Part shown: positions 34,850 to 44,594 of the stretch, in pieces
Numbering within the stretch: the first letter of the stretch is position 1
Layout: each line of letters opens with the position of its first letter
Assembly (NCBI GenBank): GCA_963726765.1
Contig: CAVSDH010000004.1
Coordinates: forward strand, 124,001-188,000
Origin: CAIWHR01 sp963726765
GTDB lineage: Bacteria > Pseudomonadota > Gammaproteobacteria > Burkholderiales > Casimicrobiaceae
Direction: 5' to 3'
Length of the DNA: 64,000 bases
The notes under the pieces: generated by a model
The model's input: the letters and a program-made list of their open reading frames with translations, nothing else
Database searches by the model: none
What the model was told of the DNA's origin: nothing
Position numbers and translations under genes: made by a program

Positions 34850-37800
34850 CGCGTAATCCCTTCGCCTTTCGGACCGGGCATCGCGGCGGCGGTCGCGGTC
34901 CCTTCGCGTGTCACGACGGGATCCGCCCATCCGCCGGTCACCAGATATTTGTAGCTGAAAAATTGCTCGATGGGGTCTTTCAGCACGCTTTGCGCGAGCA
35001 GCGACCCGGCTCCGACCGCTGCGCCAACGAGCGGATTCGCAAAGAACAGCAGCGCGGCACCGGCGGAGACGCCGCCCGATAACGACGGTTGTACCCGCAC
35101 CGTCAGTCTCTGCGTCTCCTTGGCGAGATCGGTGTCGCCGGAGATGTCGATCTTTGCCGCAGGGCCCACGAGTCTCAGGTTGTCCGTGCTCATCACGCCG
35201 TTGGTGACGCGGACATCGCCCGTGATCTCGTCGAACGCGAAGCCCTCGCTGAAGACGTCCTGGAAATCGAGCGAAATACGTCGCGGCAGCGACTGCAGCG
35301 AGAGCACGCCCAGGAGCTTGCCGAATCCCGGCTCGATCTTGGTGAACCGGCCGTGGCCGGCGGCGATCCTGAAGGAACCGGTCAGCGTCGGATAGTCGAA
35401 TTCCGTCGGCGACCCCGCCCACGCGAGCTGGCCACGGAGCGTCGTCGGCGCGCCCTTGACGGCATCGGGCAGTCCGAGACGCGCGAGAAATGCGCCGGCG
35501 TCGTTCACGTCGAGCGAGGCATCGAGCTTCGTCTGCTGCTGCCGGCCGACATTGCGCCAGGCGCCGCTGGCGTCGAGCCTTCCCGCATCGTTCGACAGCG
35601 CGAGCTTCTCGATTCGCCATTCGGCGCCACGCGGCTGTGCGACAAGCTCGAGCCGGCCCAGGTCCCGCCCCCTCGAGACGAACGCGGCAGCGGAAATGTC
35701 GAGCTCGGGCCAGTGCTCGATGGCGCCGGATCCCGCCCTGGGGTCCTCCGCCGACCCCGCGCCGGTCCACGGTGTGAGGTCGCCGGCGGCCGGCATCGCG
35801 AATCGTGTCAGGCGCGCGACAATCCGTCCGTTCGGCGAAGAGGTCGCGGGCGCCGACCACGTCGCGGTGCCGGCGAGATCGCGTCCCTGCAACTCGAGCG
35901 TCCAGTCGGCCTGCGAGCGGCGCGCAGCGACCGCGAAATCGTTGAAGCGGCGGCCGAAGACCTCGAGCGCGCCGACGTCGAGGTCGACGCCGCCGAGTGT
36001 GGTGCCGCCGTCGCGGGAATCTTCCGCGGGAGAGGAGCGATCGCCATCGCGAAGCTTCAGCCAGTCGTCGACATTGAGCACCGGCACGTCGCCGCGCACC
36101 CAGACGCCCGGGCGCTCGGGGTGGAGCGCCTCGGTGCTCCCGGTGGCACTGCCCAGCGACACCAGGGCCCGGTCGACGCTCATGTCGCTGCCGTGCTGCC
36201 GGCGATGCGCCACGATCTGTATGGCGCGACCGTAGGACGCCTGGACGACATCTTCGTCCGGCGTCGCGCTCTCCTCGCGCATCTCGATGCGAAACGGAAT
36301 GCTATCGGCGGCGGCCTTGCCAAGGGGCACGGGCAAATCGACGACCGCACCTTTGAGCGAGCTTTCCAGAACAAACGTGGAAACGTCGGTGCGCAGATCA
36401 GCCAGCGCGCTCCAGTCCGTAAGTCCCGAGAGCCGCGCCGCGATGGGCGTTGCGAACTCGCGCCGGAGCGAGCTCAGGTTGGCGGTGCCGCTTCCCGACA
36501 TCCGAACGCGCCCGTCGACGGTTCCTATCGCGAATTTCGCCGGGCCGCCGGCAATTTCCGCCGTCAGATCCCGCGCTTGCACATCTGCGTTCGCAAAGGC
36601 GAACTTGCCGTTGAGCTGGGAAATGCGGGGTGCCCCGGGAAACTTCAGCTGACCGTTCACGAACGTGAAGTCGCCGCCGAAGCGGCTGCCCTCCCGTCGT
36701 CCGAGCAGCAATTCGAGATTGAGCGCGAGCCGCCCGTTGCCGGACGCCTCCGACCCCTGGGTGAGTTGGCCGGTCATCGCGTCGATCGGGCTCTCGGCGA
36801 CAAAACGCAGGAAATCCGACAGCGGCCCGGTCGCACTTCCTTCTATGGCGAGCCGCGGCGGACTCTTGCGCAGGTCCCCGATGTCCGCACGCGTCCGGTC
36901 GATCTGCGCGCCGAACACCCGCCCGCGTGCGGCATCGATCGTCATCGAGACACCTTCGAACCGAAGGTCGCCGTCGATCGCTTCCAGCGCCGGCCAGTGA
37001 TCCGCGAATTCCAGCGTCACGCCCTTCATCTTTGCCGTCACGATGAACTGGCCGGGCTTGCCGTCGGCAAAGGGAAACTGCGCGAGATCGCCCACGAGCT
37101 TCAATCGTGCGTCGGTCACCTCCCCTTTGGTCAGCGCGCGGCGAACCCAGTCGCGCGGAGCGTCCGGCACCACCAGGGGAAGGTATCGGCTCACCTCGCG
37201 CGGGTCGCCTCGCGAGAGTTGTGCGGTGAGATCGACTTCTCCGGGGCCCTGGGCCGCCGTGCGATAGGTACCCATGACGTTTCCGGCAGCGTGCGCGTTG
37301 GCAAAGTCCAGCCGCTGGAGGTCGACGCGAATCCGGTTGTCGGCACGGCTCCAGCGAAGCGCCCCCTGAACGCTGTCGAAGGGAATGGGCCCGGCGAACA
37401 CGCGCGGAAGCTCGACCGACGCGTTGCGCGAGGCGAGCTTGACCTCGCCGCTCGCCTCCTTGGCATCGAAGCTTCCGGACAAGCCGGTCACGCCCGGAAA
37501 TCCATCCTGAGCGACGACGCCGAGTTCGGAGAATTCCGCGCCGGCCGCGATCGCCGTGGGCGCGTCGCCGGTCCCCTCCCACCGCAAATGCCCGCGAGCG
37601 AGGACGCCCCGTGGGGCGTAACGCGCGAGCTTGTTGCGCCATTCCGCGGGCAGCGGCAGGAACCCGGCCAGCTCGCGCAGCGGCTGCAGTTGCAGGCGGT
37701 CGAACTCGAGCTGCCCGCCGGCCGGTCGGCCCGCGGTCGCCTCGCGCAACGAAAACGTCAAATCGGCGGGCTCGAGCTGTGCCCCGGACGCGGTCACGAA

Positions 37801-38805
37801 CGCGAGCTTCCGCGTGAACATCTCCTGCTGCAACGGTGCGCCGCGCCAGCCGACGCGCCCGGAAAGATGGGCGAGATCGAGCACGGGCAGCTGTTCGCCC
37901 AGGCGCGCTCTCACGTCGGCGAGCTCGAGGTCGGCGACAATTTCGCGGGCCTCGCCGCCGGCGAACTCGAACCAGACGCGAAGAGCGCCCTTGCCGCTTT
38001 CGATGGCGGCCGGCAGCGGCAGCCATTCGCGCCAGGCAGCGACGTCGGCGTAGTCCAGTCGAACGTAGAGCGTTCCGCGCGCCTTCTGCCACTCCTTCAG
38101 CGACCCTCCGCGCACATCTCCCCGAATGTCGATGGGTGCAGCAAGGTCGCCGGGGGGTGTTCCCGCGATGCCGAAGCGATGGCGTCCGAACCGGGTCTCG
38201 AGCCGGAACTGGACCCGATCGAGCACGAGTTGCGGCGCGTTGCGCCTGTCGTCGTTCCACGTGACCAGCGCATCGCGGATCACGATCTGGCGCTGGCGCA
38301 GGATCCAGTCCGTCAGCGGTATGTCGCCCGCCGATTGCGTCGGATCGATCTCGAGCCCCGCGACGTGGAGCAATCCATCGCGGTCGCGCCGGATGGCGAG
38401 CCGGGGCCGCTCGATGACGAGCTGCTTCAGTCGCAATTCGAGGAGCGGCAGCGACGTCCACGCGACGATCAGATCGACTTCCGGCAATTCGAGCAGGGGC
38501 GCGTCGTTTGCCCGCGCGCTGTCCCGCACGCGCAGACCGCCGATGACCAGCTTCGGATTCCACCCGTCCCAGCCGGTGGACATCGTCGCGATTTCGACGG
38601 GCTTTCCGAGCTGCGCGGAAAGCGTGGCGGTCAGCGTGTCGCGATAGGCCTCGATGCGCGGAAAGACGACGAAGCGCACGGCGAGAAGCGCGAGCGCGAA
38701 CAGCGCAAAGCCGGCGACGACGACGGCGCCGGCAACGCGGGCGTAGCGGCGGAGGCGAGAGCGAAACGCGCCGGGGGCGCGAAAGGTGGCGCGCACGAAA
38801 GGCAT
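34846..38805 (-). CDS. yhdP: YhdP family protein (AsmA-like envelope lipid-transport protein)
   Basis: This 1319-residue AsmA-like protein has one N-terminal membrane segment (about 20-44), a very long periplasmic beta-rich region and a C-terminal AsmA-type domain ending in SYKYLVTGGWADPVV. YhdP, TamB and YdbH together are needed for phospholipid movement to the outer membrane in E. coli; the same role here is inferred from family. The frame runs 32 codons upstream, but the ATG at 38803-38805 directly precedes the membrane segment. It diverges from glnE and is coupled to the nitrilase gene. Confidence 0.93.
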   Translation of the reverse strand: MPFVRATFRAPGAFRSRLRRYARVAGAVVVAGFALFALALLAVRFVVFPRIEAYRDTLTATLSAQLGKPVEIATMSTGWDGWNPKLVIGGLRVRDSARANDAPLLELPEVDLIVAWTSLPLLELRLKQLVIERPRLAIRRDRDGLLHVAGLEIDPTQSAGDIPLTDWILRQRQIVIRDALVTWNDDRRNAPQLVLDRVQFRLETRFGRHRFGIAGTPPGDLAAPIDIRGDVRGGSLKEWQKARGTLYVRLDYADVAAWREWLPLPAAIESGKGALRVWFEFAGGEAREIVADLELADVRARLGEQLPVLDLAHLSGRVGWRGAPLQQEMFTRKLAFVTASGAQLEPADLTFSLREATAGRPAGGQLEFDRLQLQPLRELAGFLPLPAEWRNKLARYAPRGVLARGHLRWEGTGDAPTAIAAGAEFSELGVVAQDGFPGVTGLSGSFDAKEASGEVKLASRNASVELPRVFAGPIPFDSVQGALRWSRADNRIRVDLQRLDFANAHAAGNVMGTYRTAAQGPGEVDLTAQLSRGDPREVSRYLPLVVPDAPRDWVRRALTKGEVTDARLKLVGDLAQFPFADGKPGQFIVTAKMKGVTLEFADHWPALEAIDGDLRFEGVSMTIDAARGRVFGAQIDRTRADIGDLRKSPPRLAIEGSATGPLSDFLRFVAESPIDAMTGQLTQGSEASGNGRLALNLELLLGRREGSRFGGDFTFVNGQLKFPGAPRISQLNGKFAFANADVQARDLTAEIAGGPAKFAIGTVDGRVRMSGSGTANLSSLRREFATPIAARLSGLTDWSALADLRTDVSTFVLESSLKGAVVDLPVPLGKAAADSIPFRIEMREESATPDEDVVQASYGRAIQIVAHRRQHGSDMSVDRALVSLGSATGSTEALHPERPGVWVRGDVPVLNVDDWLKLRDGDRSSPAEDSRDGGTTLGGVDLDVGALEVFGRRFNDFAVAARRSQADWTLELQGRDLAGTATWSAPATSSPNGRIVARLTRFAMPAAGDLTPWTGAGSAEDPRAGSGAIEHWPELDISAAAFVSRGRDLGRLELVAQPRGAEWRIEKLALSNDAGRLDASGAWRNVGRQQQTKLDASLDVNDAGAFLARLGLPDAVKGAPTTLRGQLAWAGSPTEFDYPTLTGSFRIAAGHGRFTKIEPGFGKLLGVLSLQSLPRRISLDFQDVFSEGFAFDEITGDVRVTNGVMSTDNLRLVGPAAKIDISGDTDLAKETQRLTVRVQPSLSGGVSAGAALLFFANPLVGAAVGAGSLLAQSVLKDPIEQFFSYKYLVTGGWADPVVTREGTATAAAMPGPKGEGITR

Positions 38806-38899
38806 AATGGGGAAAACCGTCCCATTGTAGCGGATGTCCGCCGGTCGACCGTCCCTAGTCCGCAATGCGATCGCGAATACCGCGTCACACGCCAGCCGC

Positions 38900-41683
38900 A
38901 TGAACGCCCCACTCGACGTTGCTTCTGCACTTTCGTACAGCCACTACGCCGCGCAGGCACTCGCGTCGCATCCGGACGACGAGCGGTGGCTCCTGTCCGC
39001 AGTCGACGCGCCGCTCTCCCGCGCCGACCTCGCCGCCGAGGTGGCCGCCGCCGCGACGGGCGATGCCCGCCGGCTCGCGGCCGAATTGCGCTCGCTGCGC
39101 CGGCGCACCGTAATCCAGACGCTTGTGCGGGATCTCACCGGGCGAGCCGACCTCGCCGAAGTCTGTCGCAACATGACGACGCTGGCGGAATCCGCGCTCG
39201 TTGCGGCCGTCGCGTCGCACCACGCGGAGCTTGCCGCATCGCACGGCGAGCCACGTGACGAGAAGGGCGTCGCGCAGCAGCTCGTCGTCGTCGGCATGGG
39301 AAAGCTGGGCGGCGGCGAGCTCAACGTGTCCTCCGACGTCGATCTCGTGTTCGCCTATCCCGAGCAAGGCGAGACCGACGGGGCGCGCCCGCTGTCGAAT
39401 CAGGAGTTCTTCGACCGGCTCGGCCGGCGGGTGATCGGCACGCTGGACGACACGACGGCCGACGGCTTCGTATTCCGCGTCGATATGCGGCTTCGTCCCT
39501 ACGGCGAAAGCGGCCCGCTGACCGTGCCGTTCGCCATGCTCGAGCAATACCTCATCACGCAGGGCCGTGCGTGGGAGCGATACGCGTGGCTGAAGGCGCG
39601 GCCGCTGACCGGGGCGTGCCACGACGAGCTCCTCGCCATCGTCACGCCGTTCGTCTTTCGCAAGTACCTCGATTTCGACGCCTACGAGGGACTGCGCGAC
39701 ATCCATCGCCAGATCCGCGAACAGGTGAAGCGCCGCGACTTCGCGCCCGACATCAAGCTCGGACCAGGGGGAATCCGCGAAATCGAATTCATCGTGCAGG
39801 CGCTGCAGATCGTTCGCGGCGGGCGCGAGCCCGCGCTTCGCGCGCGCGGAACGCAATCGGCGCTCGCCGCGCTCGCCGCGCGCGGACTGCTGCCGGACGG
39901 GGCCGTGTCGTCGCTGCGCAACGCGTACGTGTTCCTGCGCGACGTCGAACACCGGCTCCAGTATCGCGACGACCGGCAGACGCAACAAATCCCGCCCGAC
40001 CCCACCGAGCTTGCCGCACTTGCGGGCGCGGCGGGCTTTCCCGGCGCACGCGAGTTCCAGGCGACGCTGGCCGCGCATCGCGAGGCGGTCAGCCAGCAAT
40101 TCGACGCGGTTTTCGGGGGCAAGGACTCGGACAAGGGTGCGGCCGCGCCCGCGGCGCGCGTCGGCGCCGGTGATTCGACTCCGGCATTCGACCTGCCGAC
40201 GCTGGCGGCGATATGGCGCGGCGACGCGAGCGACGACGCCGCGCAGGCAGCTTTCGCCGCGGCGGGCTTCGACGATCCCGCAGGCCTCGCCGCCGAGCTC
40301 GCCCGACTCCGCAGGAGCGGCCGCTACCTCGCGCTGCCTGCCCTCTCGCAGCAACGGGTCGACGAACTCGTGCCCCAGCTGCTCAAGGTCGCCGCTTCCG
40401 AGCGCATCGAAGGTGCCAGTGCGCAGACGGTCTTTCATCGCCTGTTCGGACTGCTGGAGTCGATCAGCCGGCGCAGTGCCTACCTCGCTCTGCTGACGGA
40501 ACATCCGCCGGTCCTGCCCCGGCTGGCGCAGCTGATGGGCGCGTCGAGCTGGGCCGCCGACTACCTGACGCGCCATCCTCTTCTGCTGGACGAGCTCCTC
40601 GACGCGCGCGTGTTGCTTGCGCTGCCCAACTGGGACGACTGGCGCACAGAGCTCGGCCGCATGATGCACGCCCATGCGGGCGATGCGGAACGCCAGCTGG
40701 ACGTCCTGCGCCATTTCCAGCATGCGCAGTCGTTTCGCCTTCTTGCGCAGGATCTTGCGGGGCTGTTGACCGTAGAAAGTCTCGCCGATCACCTGTCGAT
40801 GCTGGCCGACGTCATCATCTCGTCGACGCTCGCAGCCGTCTGGGCCCAGATGGGCGGCAACGTGGCGGCGCCGCCGAAATTCGCCGTCGTGGGCTACGGC
40901 AAGCTGGGCGGAAAGGAACTCGGGTACGCGTCCGATCTCGATCTCGTGTTCCTGCATGACGATCCGGACGACGCGGTGTCCGAGCGATACGCGAAGCTTG
41001 CGCAGAAACTCATCACGTGGCTCACTACGACGACCTCTGCGGGAGCACTCTACGACATCGACATTCGCCTGAGGCCCGACGGCGTTTCCGGACTCATGGT
41101 GTCTTCGCTGCCGTCGTTCCGCCGCTACCAGCACGAGCAGGCCTGGACCTGGGAGCACCAAGCGCTGACACGGGCGCGCTTCGTAACCGGCGACTCCGCG
41201 GTCGGAGCCGGATTCGAGGCGCTGCGCGATGACATTCTGCGACTGCCCCGCGATCGTGCGAAGCTCGCCGGCGAGGTCACGGAAATGCGCCGCAAGATGG
41301 CGGCCGGACATCCGAACCGTACCGCACTGTTCGATCTCAAGCACGACCCGGGCGGCATGGTGGATGTCGAATTCGCCGTCCAGTTCCTGGTGTTGTCCCG
41401 TTCGCACGAACACCCTCAGCTGACCCGGAACGCAGGCAACATCGCCCTGCTTCGCATGGCGGGTGAACTCGCGCTCGTGCCGGCGCCGGTTACGCTCGCC
41501 GCGGCCGACGCCTATCGCGAGTATCGTCGCCTGCAGCATCAGATCCGGCTGACGGGCGCTCCGCACGCGCGGGTCGACGTGTCCTCGCAGGAAGACCGGC
41601 GACTGGCCGTCTCGAGGCTATGGGAGCTGGTATTCGACGAACCGCGGGAGCCGGCAGCGGTCGACGTTGCACTGCGGAAATGA
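38900..41683 (+). CDS. glnE: Bifunctional glutamine synthetase adenylyltransferase/adenylyl-removing enzyme
   Basis: GlnE adds and removes AMP on glutamine synthetase under control of PII. The 927-residue protein has the two nucleotidyltransferase halves: the N-terminal half with GMGKLGGGELNVSSDVDLVF (about 133-152, deadenylylating) and the C-terminal half with GYGKLGGKELGYASDLDLVF (about 665-684, adenylylating), each followed by a helical domain. The ATG at 38900 was chosen; 22 more codons are open upstream. It diverges from yhdP. Its regulator glnB lies at 51.7 kb. Confidence 0.95.
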   Translation: MNAPLDVASALSYSHYAAQALASHPDDERWLLSAVDAPLSRADLAAEVAAAATGDARRLAAELRSLRRRTVIQTLVRDLTGRADLAEVCRNMTTLAESALVAAVASHHAELAASHGEPRDEKGVAQQLVVVGMGKLGGGELNVSSDVDLVFAYPEQGETDGARPLSNQEFFDRLGRRVIGTLDDTTADGFVFRVDMRLRPYGESGPLTVPFAMLEQYLITQGRAWERYAWLKARPLTGACHDELLAIVTPFVFRKYLDFDAYEGLRDIHRQIREQVKRRDFAPDIKLGPGGIREIEFIVQALQIVRGGREPALRARGTQSALAALAARGLLPDGAVSSLRNAYVFLRDVEHRLQYRDDRQTQQIPPDPTELAALAGAAGFPGAREFQATLAAHREAVSQQFDAVFGGKDSDKGAAAPAARVGAGDSTPAFDLPTLAAIWRGDASDDAAQAAFAAAGFDDPAGLAAELARLRRSGRYLALPALSQQRVDELVPQLLKVAASERIEGASAQTVFHRLFGLLESISRRSAYLALLTEHPPVLPRLAQLMGASSWAADYLTRHPLLLDELLDARVLLALPNWDDWRTELGRMMHAHAGDAERQLDVLRHFQHAQSFRLLAQDLAGLLTVESLADHLSMLADVIISSTLAAVWAQMGGNVAAPPKFAVVGYGKLGGKELGYASDLDLVFLHDDPDDAVSERYAKLAQKLITWLTTTTSAGALYDIDIRLRPDGVSGLMVSSLPSFRRYQHEQAWTWEHQALTRARFVTGDSAVGAGFEALRDDILRLPRDRAKLAGEVTEMRRKMAAGHPNRTALFDLKHDPGGMVDVEFAVQFLVLSRSHEHPQLTRNAGNIALLRMAGELALVPAPVTLAAADAYREYRRLQHQIRLTGAPHARVDVSSQEDRRLAVSRLWELVFDEPREPAAVDVALRK

Positions 41684-41766
41684 ACGACCGAGGGTTGCTC
41701 GAGCGGTACCGGCCGCCGGCGATCGGGTAAAATTGCCCATTCTTTGAATGGCAGGGAGACGGCGCC

Positions 41767-42690
41767 ATGTCGATGGCAGACCGCGACGGCTGGATCTGGT
41801 ACGACGGCAAGATGGTGCCCTGGCGCGAGGCAAACACGCACGTCCTCACGCACACGCTCCACTACGGAATGGGCGTGTTCGAGGGCGTGCGGGCCTACAA
41901 GACGGCGGAGGGCCCGGCAATCTTCCGCTTGCGCGACCACACGGATCGCCTGTTCCGCTCCGCGCAGATTTTTGCCATGAAGATCCCCTTCAGCCGCGAC
42001 GAGATCGATGCCGCCCAGCTTGCCTGCGTGCGCGACAACAAGCTCGAGTCGTGCTACATCCGGCCGCTCGTGTTCTACGGCTCGCAGGCGATGGGTGTCG
42101 CGGCCAAGTCGAATCCGGTGCGCGTGGCGATCGCCGCATGGCCGTGGGGCGCCTATCTCGGCGCGGATGGCCTCGAAAAGGGAATTCGCGTGAGGACGTC
42201 TTCCTTCACGCACCATCATCCGAACATCACGATGTGCAACGCCAAGGCCGTTTGCAACTACGCGGTGTCGATCCTTTCCAACCAGGAGGTCACGCACGAC
42301 GGCTACGAGGAAGCCATGCTGCTCGACCCTCAGGGTTTCGTGTGCCAGGGTTCCGGCGAGAACCTCTTCATCGTCCGCGACGGGAAGCTGCACACGCCCG
42401 ATCTGTCCGGGGGCGCGCTGAACGGCATCACGCGCGGCACGATCATCACCTTCGCGGGCGAACTCGGCATTCCTGTCGTCGAGCGGCGAATCACGCGCGA
42501 CGAGGTCTATCTCGCCGACGAGGCGTTCTTCACCGGCACCGCCGCCGAGGTCACACCGATCCGCGAGTACGACAACCGTCCCATCGGCGACGGCGGCCGC
42601 GGACCCGTCACGACCAGGCTGCAGACGCTGTTCTTCGACACGGTCAACGGCCGCAATCCGGCGAAGAAGTCATGGCTCACGAAGGTCTGA
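41767..42690 (+). CDS. ilvE: Branched-chain amino acid aminotransferase
   Basis: IlvE is a PLP enzyme that makes valine, leucine and isoleucine from their 2-oxo acids. The 307-residue fold-type IV transaminase has THTLHYGMGVFEGVRAY, PLP lysine Lys160 in the CNAKAVCNY segment, and EEAMLLD with QGSGENLF further on. The C-terminal FFTGTAAEVTPI loop is typical. The start at 41767 follows a GGGAGA stretch. The next gene starts inside its last 19 nt. Confidence 0.95.
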   Translation: MSMADRDGWIWYDGKMVPWREANTHVLTHTLHYGMGVFEGVRAYKTAEGPAIFRLRDHTDRLFRSAQIFAMKIPFSRDEIDAAQLACVRDNKLESCYIRPLVFYGSQAMGVAAKSNPVRVAIAAWPWGAYLGADGLEKGIRVRTSSFTHHHPNITMCNAKAVCNYAVSILSNQEVTHDGYEEAMLLDPQGFVCQGSGENLFIVRDGKLHTPDLSGGALNGITRGTIITFAGELGIPVVERRITRDEVYLADEAFFTGTAAEVTPIREYDNRPIGDGGRGPVTTRLQTLFFDTVNGRNPAKKSWLTKV

Positions 42691-42893
42691 CGACGACTGA
42701 AATCCGCGACGGCCGTGCCGTCGACGTGCGCGAGCAGGACCTGCCGGCCTACTGCCCGAATCCGCGGATGCCCCTTTGGTCCAGCCATCCGCGCGTCTAT
42801 CTCGACATTGCGGAGACCGGAGAGGCCATGTGCCCGTATTGCGGCACGCGCTACCGCCTCGTCGGTGGCCCCGTCAATGCAGGCGGCGACTAG
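42672..42893 (+). CDS. Small CHCC zinc-finger protein
   Basis: This 73-residue protein belongs to the zf-CHCC family. The metal ligands are Cys28 (AYCPNP), His39 (SSHPRV), and the CPYC pair Cys54/Cys57. It overlaps the end of ilvE by 19 nt in another frame, so it is translationally coupled. The family also includes a mitochondrial complex I subunit; bacterial members between ilvE and waaF are small and uncharacterised. Confidence 0.9.
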   Translation: MAHEGLTTTEIRDGRAVDVREQDLPAYCPNPRMPLWSSHPRVYLDIAETGEAMCPYCGTRYRLVGGPVNAGGD

Positions 42894-42977
42894 GCCGCAC
42901 ACCCGAGGATCTCCGCGCGGCGTATCCATGGCGACGTCGGCGGCGAGCCCGAACCGATACCCGCGAGGAGCCCGCCC

Positions 42978-44030
42978 ATGGAGCGCATCCTGATCGTCGC
43001 GCCCGCCTGGATCGGCGACGCGATCCTGTCCGAACCGCTGGTCGCCCTCGTGCGCGATCCCTACGAGACGCCGATCGTCGACGTGCTGGCGCCCGCCTGG
43101 TGCGCCTCGGTGTACGCCCGGATGCGCGGCATCGGCCGCGTCATCGAGACGACGACCGCGCACGGTCAATTCGACTGGCGGGAGCGCAAAGCGCTGGCGA
43201 AGGAACTCGCGGGCAACGGATATACGCGCGCGCTCGTCCTGCCGAATTCGTGGAAATCCGCGCTGGTGCCGTGGCTCGCGCGAATCCCGCGCCGCACGGG
43301 CTACGTCGGCGAAGCGCGCTACGGACTCCTGAATGACATCCGGCGCCTGAACGTAAGGGCGCTGCCGCGCCTCGTCGATCGCTTTGCCGCCTTGGCGGTC
43401 AACCCGGGCGAACTCGTCCCGATGCCGCCGCGCCCGGTTCTGGTGCCCAACCTCGCGAACCGCGCGGCCGCGGTTCGCGCGCTGCGTCTTCGTGCCGATC
43501 GCAAGACGGCGATCCTCTGCCCGGGCGCGGAGTACGGCCCGGCCAAGCGCTGGCCGCCCACGCATTTTGCCGAGCTCGCGGCGCGCTTTCTGCACGACGG
43601 CATGCAGGTGTGGCTCGTCGGTTCGCCGAACGACACGCTCGCGGCGGAATCGGTCCTGCAGGCCGCAGGCGATTCCAGCCGGTACATCCGTGATCTGACC
43701 GGACGCACCGATCTCGGCACGGCGATCGATCTGCTGTCGCTCGCGTCGATCGTGGTCAGCAACGATTCGGGCCTGATGCACGCCGCGGCCGCTGTCGGGA
43801 TGCCGCTCGTCGCACTGTTCGGCTCGTCCTCGCCGGTCTATACGCCTCCGCTGTCCAACATCGCGCAGGTCGCGCGCATCTCGATTGCCTGCAGCCCGTG
43901 CTTCAAGCGCGAATGCCCGCTGGGGCACCTCAAGTGCATGCGCGATCTCGCGCCGCGCGGCGTGTATGATCTCGCGCAGATGGTGCTGCTCGCGGAGCCC
44001 GGCGACGGCCCTCCCGCCACCGATTCGTGA
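42978..44030 (+). CDS. waaF: Lipopolysaccharide heptosyltransferase II
   Basis: WaaF adds the second heptose to the LPS inner core. The 350-residue GT9 protein opens with ILIVAPAWIGDAILSEPL, has PGAEYGPAKRWPPTHFAELA (the nucleotide-sugar site), and the late motif VVSNDSGLMHAAAAVGMPLVALFG. Length and layout match the heptosyltransferase II group. It lies 84 bp after the zinc-finger gene, in the order common to betaproteobacteria. Confidence 0.95.
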   Translation: MERILIVAPAWIGDAILSEPLVALVRDPYETPIVDVLAPAWCASVYARMRGIGRVIETTTAHGQFDWRERKALAKELAGNGYTRALVLPNSWKSALVPWLARIPRRTGYVGEARYGLLNDIRRLNVRALPRLVDRFAALAVNPGELVPMPPRPVLVPNLANRAAAVRALRLRADRKTAILCPGAEYGPAKRWPPTHFAELAARFLHDGMQVWLVGSPNDTLAAESVLQAAGDSSRYIRDLTGRTDLGTAIDLLSLASIVVSNDSGLMHAAAAVGMPLVALFGSSSPVYTPPLSNIAQVARISIACSPCFKRECPLGHLKCMRDLAPRGVYDLAQMVLLAEPGDGPPATDS

Positions 44031-44065
44031 CTCCGCGCAAGGCGAACGAGCAGGCTCCATGCACC

Positions 44066-44501
44066 ATGGCCAAGGCCCGCACTCCCCCCATCTACACGAC
44101 ACCGGGCGACGTCGCGCTCGCGTTCTACCATGCGTTCGAAGCGCGGGACGTCGACGCCATGATGGCCACGTGGGCCGAGGACGAGGACATCGTCTGCGTC
44201 CATCCGGGAGGCACCCGGATGGTCGGCTACGATGCGGTCCGCGCGGGCTGGGAGCAGCTCTTCTCGGGAGATACGCGCCTCAACTTTCGGCTCGACCAGA
44301 TCGTCGTGATCGAGACGGTCGGGCTCGCGATGCAAAGCGCCGTCGAGCACATCACCCTCGGCAAGGACGGAAGCCCGCGCGGCGCGGCGATCTGCACCAA
44401 TGTCTTTCCTGCGCACGCCGTCGGGCTGGCGGCTCGTCATGCACCACGCTTCGCCGGCGCCCGCGGTGTCGACGCCCGAGCCGACGGGCCCCCTGCACTA
44501 G
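44066..44501 (+). pseudogene. SnoaL/NTF2-like fold protein, one frameshift near the end
   Basis: This small alpha+beta cone-fold protein contains DVALAFYHAFEARDVDAMMA and DEDIVCVHPGGTRMVGYDAV, typical of SnoaL-like or ketosteroid-isomerase-like proteins found beside waaF. At about 44418 an extra base shifts the frame; the family-like end (TPSGWRLVMHHASPAP) continues in the next frame to a TAG at 44499-44501, giving 144 residues. Uncorrected, the frame runs on to 44617 into tldD. The start ATG at 44066 was preferred to a GTG at 44027 that overlaps the waaF stop. Function unknown. Confidence 0.8.
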
Positions 44502-44594
44502 GGTCGACGCATCGCGCGCCGCGGCAAGCCTCGATCGGAAGCGAGGCGCGCGTCACTCTGGAATGCAAATGCAGGCCGGCGCGAGCACTGCGCC

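Noticed and set aside
35089..39258. A plus-strand open frame of about 1389 codons opposite yhdP
   Set aside because: It is antisense to a family-matched membrane-anchored protein, is extremely Arg-rich and shows no family motif. GC-rich codon bias readily leaves such mirror frames open.
38885..41566. A minus-strand open frame of about 893 codons opposite glnE
   Set aside because: It mirrors the intact two-domain GlnE frame and contains no recognisable domain.
44502..44594. GCCTCG/CGAGGC inverted repeat between the SnoaL-like gene and tldD as a terminator
   Set aside because: No T-run follows on either strand; such stems are frequent in GC-rich DNA.
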